Origin: Reyranella sp.
GTDB taxonomy: Bacteria > Pseudomonadota > Alphaproteobacteria > Reyranellales > Reyranellaceae
NCBI GenBank assembly: GCA_030681635.1
Contig: JAUXRT010000558.1
Span: forward strand, 1 to 8,439
Reading direction: 5' to 3'
DNA: 8,439 nucleotides
Of this stretch, positions 1 to 5,124 are shown piece by piece. A program made the translations under genes and the position numbers. Each line of letters begins with the position of its first letter. Position 1 is the first letter of the stretch. The notes under the pieces are model-generated. The model was given only the letters and a program-made list of their open reading frames with translations, had not been told where the DNA came from and did not search any database.

Positions 1-89
1 TCCTGTTCTTCGGCATCACCCTTCAGGCCGGCTTTGCCCTCATGCGCCTGCTGCAGCGCCACCTCGGCCAGCGCGCGCTACGCGACTAA
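1..89 (+). CDS. C-terminal end of a membrane protein (partial, possibly a transporter permease)
   Basis: The frame with codons starting at base 3 stays open from the left edge to a TAA at 87-89 and gives 28 residues. The first part (LFFGITLQAGFALM) is hydrophobic and looks like a last membrane helix. It is followed by an Arg/His-rich tail (RLLQRHLGQRALRD), as expected at the cytoplasmic end of an inner-membrane protein. This layout fits the C-terminus of an ABC permease of the NitT/TauT type, but too little is visible to assign a family. The next gene starts 25 nt downstream on the same strand, so the two may share a transcript. The gene continues to the left of the window. Confidence 0.55.
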   Translation, partial: LFFGITLQAGFALMRLLQRHLGQRALRD

Positions 90-114
90 GGTTCCTTTCT
101 CTGGTGAAGGCTCC

Positions 115-975
115 ATGTCCTACGACTCCGTCTTCCGCCCAAATCTGTTCGCCGGCCGCACCGTCGTCGTGACCGGCGGCGGCTCGGGTCTTGGCCGCTG
201 TACCGCCCACGAATTGAAGTCGCTCGGCGCGCGGCTGGCGCTGATCGGGCGCACTCCGGAGAAGCTCGACCGGGTGAAAGAGGAACTCGGCGATGCCGGG
301 ACCTACACCTTTGCGGCCGATCTGCGCGACGAGGCCCAGGTCAAGGCCGCGATCGACGGCGTGCTCGCCTGGGGCGGCCGTATCGACGGTCTGGTGAACA
401 ACGCCGGCGGGCAATTTCCGGCCGAGCTCAAGGACATCTCGCTCAACGGCTGGAACGCCGTGGTTGCCAACAACATGACCGCGACCTTCCTGGTGTCGAA
501 GGCGGTCTATCTCGGCTGGATGGAGCAGCACGGCGGCGCCATCGTGAACGTCGGCGCCGACTTCGAGCTCGGCATGCCCGGCATGGGCCATAACGGCGCT
601 GCCCGTGCCGGCCAGACCAATTTCACCTACACCGCCTCGGTCGAATGGGCGCACGCGGGCGTGCGAGTCAATTCGGTCATTCCCGGCTTCATCGCCTCGT
701 CGGGTTTCGACCGCTATCCGGAGAAGGCGCATGACGTGCTGCGCGGCGTCAAGAAGCGCATCCCGCTGAAGCGCCATGGCACCGAATCGGAGATCGCCGG
801 CGCCATCGTCTATCTGCTGAGCGATGCGGCGGCCTACGTCACCGGCATCTCGCTTCGCGTCGACGGCGGCCTGCACAACTACGGCAAGTCGAGCTTCTAC
901 GAAGTGCCAGACCACAACAGGTCGAAGCCGTTCAACGGCTTCCCGCTCTACAAGCCGCCGAAGGTGCTGGAGTAG
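115..975 (+). CDS. SDR family oxidoreductase, PECR-like (trans-2-enoyl-CoA reductase type)
   Basis: This is a 286-residue short-chain dehydrogenase/reductase. I start it at ATG 115, behind GGTGAAGG at 103-110; an earlier in-frame ATG at 34 would overlap the upstream gene. The Rossmann glycine motif TGGGSGLG is at 20-27, NNAG at 95-98 and the cofactor-side DGG at 250-252. The segments GWNAVVANN, HNGAARAG (159-166), SVEWAHAGVRVNSVIPG and YEVPDH (262-267) resemble, from memory, eukaryotic peroxisomal trans-2-enoyl-CoA reductase and the related dienoyl-CoA reductases. That family uses NADPH to reduce enoyl-CoA double bonds; R46 in IGRT, just after strand beta-2, fits NADPH. The position of the usual YxxxK is NGAAR (160-164), and the usual Ser region reads NVGAD, so the classical triad is absent. 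Membership in the SDR superfamily is certain. The enoyl-CoA substrate is inference; a different acyl-CoA or terpenoid substrate is possible. Confidence 0.9.
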   Translation: MSYDSVFRPNLFAGRTVVVTGGGSGLGRCTAHELKSLGARLALIGRTPEKLDRVKEELGDAGTYTFAADLRDEAQVKAAIDGVLAWGGRIDGLVNNAGGQFPAELKDISLNGWNAVVANNMTATFLVSKAVYLGWMEQHGGAIVNVGADFELGMPGMGHNGAARAGQTNFTYTASVEWAHAGVRVNSVIPGFIASSGFDRYPEKAHDVLRGVKKRIPLKRHGTESEIAGAIVYLLSDAAAYVTGISLRVDGGLHNYGKSSFYEVPDHNRSKPFNGFPLYKPPKVLE

Positions 976-987
976 GGCGCCTGGGTC

Positions 988-1449
988 TCAGCGCGCGCCT
1001 TCGAGGCGTGTCGTGATCACGATCGTCGAGGTCAGGGTGCGGTGCACCGGGCAGCGATCGGCAATCTCCAGAAGCCGCTTCTGCTGTTCGTCGCTGAGCG
1101 GGCCGTCGAGCTCGATCCACCGCTCGATCCGGTCGACCTTGCCTTCCTTGGTCTCGCAGGTTGCGCAGTCGGCGGCGTGGATCTTGTCGTGCTTCAGCAC
1201 CACGCGCACCTTTTCGAGCGGCCATTTCTTTTGGCGCGCGTACATGCGCAGTGTCATCGCGGTGCAGGCGCCGAGCGCCGCGAGCAGATAGCTGTAGGGG
1301 TCGGGGCCGGAGTCGTTGCCGCCATTCGCTGCCGGTTCGTCGGCGCGCAGCACATGCACGCCGCTGCGCACGGTCTCGGCAAACGGCCCGGCTTCGTGGT
1401 CCTCGACCAGCACGACACCGGGAGGCGGACGTTCCGCCAGGTCGCTCAT
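988..1449 (-). CDS. OsmC family protein
   Basis: This 153-residue protein belongs to the OsmC/Ohr superfamily, whose members are small cytoplasmic dimers. Those studied reduce organic or inorganic peroxides with a reactive cysteine pair. The two conserved cysteines are visible: C62 in GACTAMTL and C133 in DRCPVHRTL. The core SYLLAALGAC and the length are normal for the family. A second pair, C95 and C98 (DCATC), follows HDKIHA; I recall this from a YhfA-like OsmC subgroup. I chose ATG 1449 although the frame stays open to 1584, because the longer form would overlap the cupin gene and lacks family character. The SD-like GAGGG overlaps the cupin stop codon, leaving 7 nt between the genes, so the two are very likely co-translated. 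The gene ends 12 nt from the convergent PECR-like SDR. Its substrate and actual peroxidase activity are unproven. Confidence 0.92.
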   Translation of the reverse strand: MSDLAERPPPGVVLVEDHEAGPFAETVRSGVHVLRADEPAANGGNDSGPDPYSYLLAALGACTAMTLRMYARQKKWPLEKVRVVLKHDKIHAADCATCETKEGKVDRIERWIELDGPLSDEQQKRLLEIADRCPVHRTLTSTIVITTRLEGAR

Positions 1450-1456
1450 GGCGCCC

Positions 1457-1981
1457 TCACGCGGCCTGGGTCGCCGTTTCGGCCGCCTTGATGTTCGAGC
1501 GCTTGATGCGGTCCAGGTTCTCGCCCTCGATGCGCACCAGCTTGGTGAGCCCGTCGCGCTTGGGCGAATGGACGACGCCGACATCGTAGAAATGGGCGTC
1601 GCCCGGCCGCATCACGTAGGATTTCTCCGGCGTCACCAGGGCAGGGGCCTCGCCCTCGCCCTTCTTCACGATGCGCCAGTCGGTCATCTCGGTGTCGCCG
1701 ACCGCGAGGCCGTAGATCGCCCAGCTCGGGCCGTGATCGTGCGGCGCGCCATGCGCGGGCTTCTCGTAGACATGGCCGCAGATGCAGAAGCCCAGCTCCG
1801 GATCCTCGTAGAGCACCTTGCGCGGCTTGCACTGCTCGGCCGTGAGATGCTTGGCGACGAAATCCTCGTCGCGCAGCACCTTCTCGACGATCTTGCAGAT
1901 CGCCTGCTTGCCGGCGGGGCCGGCGTCCGCCTTCAGGGCGGCGCGGATGTCGGTGCTCAGTTGCTCGAGCGTGATGGCCAT
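1457..1981 (-). CDS. Cysteine-dioxygenase-like cupin metalloprotein
   Basis: This 174-residue protein has a helical N-terminus (about 1-50) followed by a single double-stranded beta-helix (cupin) domain. The metal-binding motif PHDHGPSWAIYG gives H81 and H83. The second cupin motif, RPGDAHFYDVGVVHSP, offers H138 as the third ligand, with H130 nearby. HDHGxS is shared with bacterial thiol dioxygenases of the CDO type, in which three histidines bind Fe(II) and O2 is added to a thiol. The position of the human cysteine of the Cys-Tyr crosslink (five residues after the second His) is A88, so that crosslink is not expected. The start ATG 1981 has an excellent GGAGG at 1988-1992, six nt upstream. 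The gene is followed after 7 nt by the OsmC gene. I call it CDO-like rather than cysteine dioxygenase because nothing visible fixes the substrate. Confidence 0.82.
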   Translation of the reverse strand: MAITLEQLSTDIRAALKADAGPAGKQAICKIVEKVLRDEDFVAKHLTAEQCKPRKVLYEDPELGFCICGHVYEKPAHGAPHDHGPSWAIYGLAVGDTEMTDWRIVKKGEGEAPALVTPEKSYVMRPGDAHFYDVGVVHSPKRDGLTKLVRIEGENLDRIKRSNIKAAETATQAA

Positions 1982-1987
1982 GATGTT

Positions 1988-1992
1988 CCTCC
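1988..1992 (-). promoter_or_regulatory. Ribosome binding site of the cupin gene
   Basis: On the minus strand GGAGG lies six nt before ATG 1981. It is a near-perfect Shine-Dalgarno match and decides this start over any upstream extension of the same open frame. Confidence 0.8.
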
Positions 1993-2048
1993 AGCGAAGG
2001 GACTTGTTATGTAGGTTGGTCTTATCTGGGCCCGGCGTCTCCCCAGCG

Positions 2049-2852
2049 TCAAGGGCGCACGACCTGGCTGGTCGCCGCGCCGCCCGTCGCCGTCCGGCCG
2101 CCGTCGACGACGAACTGGCCGCCGGTCGTGTTGGCGGCGAGGTCCGAGCAGAGGAACAGGACCATGTTGGCGATTTCCTCCACCGTCGAGTAACGCCCGC
2201 TCGGCAGCGCGGCCTGGTAGCGTGCACTGACCGCGGCGGGATTGCCGGGGTCGATCTGCTTCTCCAGGTCGTGGATCATGCGGGTATCGACCGGTCCCGG
2301 GCATACCGCGTTGACGCGGATGCCCTGGCGGGCGACTTCGCCGGCCGAAGCCTTGGTGAGACCGATCACGGCATGCTTCGAGGCCACGTAGGCCGGCATG
2401 CCGGGCGAGCCGACCAGGCCGGCGACCGAGGCGGTGTTGACCACGGCGCCGCTGCCCTGGCGGATCATTTCCGGCAGGACGTGGCGCAACCCCAGGAACA
2501 CGCCCTTCAAATTGACCCCGATCACGGCATCGAACATCGCCTCGTCATACTCGGCCGTCGGCGCCAGCTTTCCCTCGATGCCGGCATTGTTGAAGAAACA
2601 GTCGATCCGCCCGAATTTGTCGATCGCCGCCTTCACGTAGGCCTTTACGTCGTCGGATTTGGTGACGTCGGCGATGACCGCCGTTGCCTCGCCGCCGTTC
2701 TGGCGGATGATGCCCGCCGTCGCCTCCGCTGCCGCGCCATCGCGGTCGACCACCACCACCTTGGCACCGTGCCGGGCAAAGCCGACCGATGCTGCGCGGC
2801 CGATCCCGTTGCCGCCGCCGGTGATCAAGGCAACCTTACCTGTGAAATCCAT
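2049..2852 (-). CDS. SDR family NAD-type oxidoreductase, levodione-reductase-like
   Basis: This is a 267-residue classical SDR with every key element intact: TGGGNGIG at 11-18, NNAG at 88-91, N114 in GVNLKG, S142 in NTASVAG, and Y155/K159 in YVASK. D36 at the end of the second beta strand (VVVVDRD) favours NAD(H) over NADP(H). The stretches FFNNAGIEGK and KQIDPGNP recall levodione reductase and cyclopentanol dehydrogenase, which interconvert ring ketones and secondary alcohols. Many homologues carry the generic label glucose 1-dehydrogenase, which should not be trusted here. The C-terminal tail after VVDGG (TATGGAATSQVVRP) is slightly longer than usual. ATG 2852 follows GCAGGAACG, a usable SD with short spacing. 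The cupin gene begins 67 nt downstream on the same strand, so one transcript is plausible. The TauD-like gene diverges from it. Confidence 0.93.
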   Translation of the reverse strand: MDFTGKVALITGGGNGIGRAASVGFARHGAKVVVVDRDGAAAEATAGIIRQNGGEATAVIADVTKSDDVKAYVKAAIDKFGRIDCFFNNAGIEGKLAPTAEYDEAMFDAVIGVNLKGVFLGLRHVLPEMIRQGSGAVVNTASVAGLVGSPGMPAYVASKHAVIGLTKASAGEVARQGIRVNAVCPGPVDTRMIHDLEKQIDPGNPAAVSARYQAALPSGRYSTVEEIANMVLFLCSDLAANTTGGQFVVDGGRTATGGAATSQVVRP

Positions 2853-2864
2853 CGTTCCTGCCCC

Positions 2865-2892
2865 TTGTCCAATGCTCTGGGAAGTCTACCAT
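2865..2892 (+). promoter_or_regulatory. Candidate promoter for the TauD-like gene
   Basis: In the 51-bp divergent gap, TTGTCC (2865-2870) and TACCAT (2887-2892) are 16 nt apart, and each matches the sigma70 consensus at four of six positions. A start a few bases after the -10 box would leave a leader of only about five nt before ATG 2904. The match is modest and such pairs arise by chance. Confidence 0.25.
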
Positions 2893-2903
2893 CGGCGGCC
2901 ATC

Positions 2904-3773
2904 ATGACGATCACCGTCACCCCTCGTCACCCTGCACTCGGTGCTGAAATCCGCGGGGTTGATATGCGCCGGCCGCTGGACGCGGCAACGGTCCAGGCCG
3001 TGAGCGACGCCTGGATGAAGCACCTGGTCCTGGTGTTTCCCGACCAGCGTGTCACCGACCAGGAGCATGTGGCCTTCACCCGCCATTTTGGCGAACCGGA
3101 GATCTTCCACCAGACATCGCTTCATCTACGTTCCGACCGGGTGAAGGAAATCTTCCTGGTCTCGAATGTCGACGACCAGAACCGCCTGATGGCGCCCTCA
3201 GCGCCGTCGCAGAAGCAGCTCTCCTCATCGCGGATGTGGCACACCGATTCGAGCTACCGGCCGATGCCCAGCGTCGGCTCGCTGCTGCACGGCATCGAAA
3301 TCAGCCGCACCGGCGGCATCACGCAATTCATCAACATGTACAAGGTCCACGACGACCTGCCGGAAAGCCTGCGCCGCCAGGTCGAGGGCCGCCGGGCGCG
3401 GCACGACTTCAGCATGCTGCACCGGCTGGTGGGCTCGCCGCCGCCGACGCCCGAGGAACAGGCCGCGATGCCGCCCGTCTGGCACCCGATGGTGCGGCGC
3501 CATCCCGTGACCGGTGCCAGGTCGCTCTACATCAGCTCGATCTACAACGACGCGGTCGAGGGCCTCGACGAGGCCTCGGCGCGAAAGCTGATCGAGGAGC
3601 TGTCGGAATTCGCGGCCCAGCCGCAGTACATGTACCGGCATGTCTGGGAGCCCGACGACGTCTTGATGTGGGACAACCGCTGCACCGTCCACGCCGTCAC
3701 CCCGCACGATCCCGGCGAGCGCCGCGTGATGCACCGCACGACCATTGTCGGCTCCGAACCCGTCCTGGTCTGA
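2904..3773 (+). CDS. TauD/TfdA family Fe(II)/2-oxoglutarate-dependent dioxygenase
   Basis: This 289-residue protein has a typical TauD length. These cytoplasmic enzymes couple 2-oxoglutarate decarboxylation to hydroxylation of a substrate such as a sulfonate, sulfate ester or phenoxyacetate, often releasing the group. The N-terminus (ALGAEIRGVDMRRPLD) is characteristic. The iron ligands are H113 and D115 (WHTDSSY) and H263 (CTVHAV). R274, eleven residues after H263, is the expected 2-oxoglutarate arginine. R278, at +15, matches the TauD position that contacts the taurine sulfonate. The family's GG(D)T element reads GGITQFINMY (137-146). The frame is open far upstream, but only ATG 2904 gives the family N-terminus and clears the divergent SDR. 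No good Shine-Dalgarno precedes it. Taurine itself is not demonstrated; other sulfonates or aryloxy acids are equally possible. Confidence 0.93.
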   Translation: MTITVTPRHPALGAEIRGVDMRRPLDAATVQAVSDAWMKHLVLVFPDQRVTDQEHVAFTRHFGEPEIFHQTSLHLRSDRVKEIFLVSNVDDQNRLMAPSAPSQKQLSSSRMWHTDSSYRPMPSVGSLLHGIEISRTGGITQFINMYKVHDDLPESLRRQVEGRRARHDFSMLHRLVGSPPPTPEEQAAMPPVWHPMVRRHPVTGARSLYISSIYNDAVEGLDEASARKLIEELSEFAAQPQYMYRHVWEPDDVLMWDNRCTVHAVTPHDPGERRVMHRTTIVGSEPVLV

Positions 3774-3808
3774 GCGGGTATATATATTGTTATAGGGCTG
3801 CCGACGCC

Positions 3809-3836
3809 TTGAACGACGGCCCTTTGGCCCTAACAT
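3809..3836 (+). promoter_or_regulatory. Candidate promoter for the Tim44-like gene
   Basis: TTGAAC (3809-3814) and TAACAT (3831-3836) are 16 nt apart and resemble a sigma70 -35/-10 pair. They follow an unusually AT-rich stretch (about 3780-3794, TATATATATTG) just past the TauD stop, which could act as an UP-like element. The predicted leader would be about 60 nt. GGCTGCC (3796-3802) and GGCAGCC (3837-3843) also form an inverted repeat around this promoter. The call rests on pattern only. Confidence 0.3.
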
Positions 3837-3906
3837 GGCAGCCGTTGGCCTAAAAAAATAATCGGTGGCCCGACTTGATGGGGCCTCGCACAGGGATGCT
3901 CAAAAA

Positions 3907-4890
3907 ATGAAGAACAATCGTTGGCTCGCAGTCATTGCGGCTCTCATCATCGTGGCGCCGTTCCTGGCGTCATCCCCGGCCGATGCCCGTGCCGGTGCGG
4001 GCGGGAGTTCCGGCAGCCGCGGCGGCAAGACCAACCAGGCACCCGAACCCACGCAGACCGCACCGACCGCGAAGCCCGTGGAACGCAGCACGACACCGGC
4101 GCAAAAGCCGGCGGCGGCTACCCCGGCGTCTGCCGCAGCGCAGCCCGGTGGCTTCATGTCGCGCAACCCGTTCCTCTCCGGCCTGATGGGCGGCATGCTC
4201 GGCGCCGGCCTGATCGGCATGATGTTCGGCGGCGGCTTTGCCGGCGGCCTCGGCGGTGCGTCTGGCATGCTGGGCCTGCTCGTGCAGCTTCTGTTGATCG
4301 GCGGGCTTGCCTATCTCGCCGTCCGGCTGTGGCGCGCGCGAAGCGGCGCCCCGGCGCAGGCGGCCGGCCCGGCTCACGCCTATGCCGCTGCAACGCCCCC
4401 GGCGGCCGAGCCGCTGATGGCCCGGCAAAGTCTTGGTCTTGGCGCCGGAACCGGTGCGGCCGCTCTGGCGGGCAGCGCATCGGCGCAACTCGCCATCGCC
4501 GCCGAGGATTACACCGCCTTCGAAACCCTGCTGGCCGGGGTCCAGGCCGCGTACAGCAAGGGCGATCTCGCGAAGCTGCGCGGCCTCGCGACGCCGGAGA
4601 TGCTGGGTTATTTCTCCGAAGAGCTGTCGGCCAATGCAAGCCGCGGCGTCGAGAACAGGATCGAGGCGGTGAAGCTCGAGCAGGGCGACCTGTCGGAGGC
4701 CTGGAGCGAAGCCAGCCTCGACTATGCCACCGTGGCCATGCGCTTCAGCATGATCGACGTCACCCGCACGCTGGCCGACGGCAAGATCGTCGCCGGCAGC
4801 GACACGGCGCGCAGCGAGGCCACGGAGATCTGGACCTTCCTGCGCAGCCGCGGCGGCAACTGGATCCTGTCGGCGATCCAGCAAACCTGA
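3907..4890 (+). CDS. Tim44-like domain protein, secreted or membrane-anchored
   Basis: This is a 327-residue protein. A signal peptide or anchor (1-27, MKNNRWLAVIAALIIVAPFL then ADARAG) is followed by a Gly/Ser stretch and a Pro/Ala/Thr-rich linker (30-80). A glycine-rich hydrophobic region (90-120, GLMGGMLGAGLIGMMFGGG) leads into a clear membrane helix (about 119-139) ending in RLWRAR. After another Ala-rich linker comes the Tim44-like domain (about 196-327), with DYTAFETLLAGVQAAYSKGD, ATPEMLGYFSEELSANASRG and the closing WILSAIQQT. This architecture is common in alphaproteobacteria. A Tim44 relative, TimA, is known from Caulobacter, but the bacterial role remains unclear. I chose ATG 3907, which gives the signal peptide directly and has AGGGA ten nt upstream; a GTG at 3865 would add 14 non-hydrophobic residues. 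It appears to be a single-gene unit, with 133 nt before it and 234 nt after it. Confidence 0.88.
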   Translation: MKNNRWLAVIAALIIVAPFLASSPADARAGAGGSSGSRGGKTNQAPEPTQTAPTAKPVERSTTPAQKPAAATPASAAAQPGGFMSRNPFLSGLMGGMLGAGLIGMMFGGGFAGGLGGASGMLGLLVQLLLIGGLAYLAVRLWRARSGAPAQAAGPAHAYAAATPPAAEPLMARQSLGLGAGTGAAALAGSASAQLAIAAEDYTAFETLLAGVQAAYSKGDLAKLRGLATPEMLGYFSEELSANASRGVENRIEAVKLEQGDLSEAWSEASLDYATVAMRFSMIDVTRTLADGKIVAGSDTARSEATEIWTFLRSRGGNWILSAIQQT

Positions 4891-4938
4891 TGACAGGCTC
4901 GTCCTGACGTCCTGCTGGCCGGTGGCTTGTGTTCAACG

Positions 4939-4975
4939 GCGGGCAGGGCTCCCGCAATCGCATCCATTCTGGATG
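4939..4975 (+). repeat. Two adjacent small inverted repeats downstream of the Tim44-like gene
   Basis: GCGGG (4939-4943) pairs with CCCGC (4951-4955) across a 7-nt loop. Five nt later CATCCA (4961-4966) pairs with TGGATG (4970-4975) across a 3-nt loop. They lie 48-85 nt after the Tim44-like stop codon. No T-run follows, so they are not a classical intrinsic terminator. They could stop or stabilise the upstream transcript, or be chance. The rest of 4891-5031 shows no open frame with gene character. Confidence 0.35.
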
Positions 4976-5031
4976 TACTTCGCCTTGGGACCGGCACGCA
5001 GAACGGATCGGCCGCTTCAGTCCGACTGCTA

Positions 5032-5061
5032 TTGACAAGTTTTCGAGGCGCGACGGATAGT
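5032..5061 (+). promoter_or_regulatory. Probable sigma70-type promoter of the ABC importer operon
   Basis: A perfect -35 box TTGACA (5032-5037) is followed 18 nt later by GATAGT (5056-5061), which matches the -10 consensus at four of six positions. Transcription would start near 5068, giving a leader of roughly 57 nt before the solute-binding protein. The exact -35 box in otherwise GC-rich DNA, in the only sizeable gap before a transporter operon, makes this the best promoter in the window. Confidence 0.5.
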
Positions 5062-5105
5062 CGCTTCAACGTCAGTTGAGTCTCAAGAACCAACAACGAT
5101 CGGTC

Positions 5106-5120
5106 GACCTTAGGGAGGTC
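5106..5120 (+). promoter_or_regulatory. Strong Shine-Dalgarno inside a short hairpin, ABC operon leader
   Basis: AGGGAGGT at 5112-5119 is the strongest ribosome binding site on the plus strand, and its GGAGG ends six nt before ATG 5125. It lies in an inverted repeat, GACCT (5106-5110) and AGGTC (5116-5120), with loop TAGGG, so part of the SD would be paired if the 5-bp stem forms. The SD is well supported; any regulatory use of the hairpin is inference. Confidence 0.6.
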
Positions 5121-5124
5121 ACTC

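Noticed and set aside
40..915. A 291-codon minus-strand open frame opposite the PECR-like SDR
   Set aside because: It lies opposite a gene with clear SDR motifs, and its own product shows no motif.
1818..2903. N-terminal extension of the TauD-like frame upstream of 2904
   Set aside because: The frame is open but runs antisense through the SDR and cupin genes and shows no family similarity. The TauD N-terminus begins at MTITVTP.
3851..3889. Minus-strand intrinsic terminator (GGCCC/GGGCC stem followed by a T-run)
   Set aside because: The stem has only five base pairs and is separated from the T-run, and no minus-strand gene lies to its right for it to end.
3921..4907. A 328-codon plus-strand open frame in another phase over the Tim44-like gene
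   Set aside because: The product is extremely Arg-rich low-complexity protein. The competing frame has a signal peptide, a membrane helix and the Tim44 domain.
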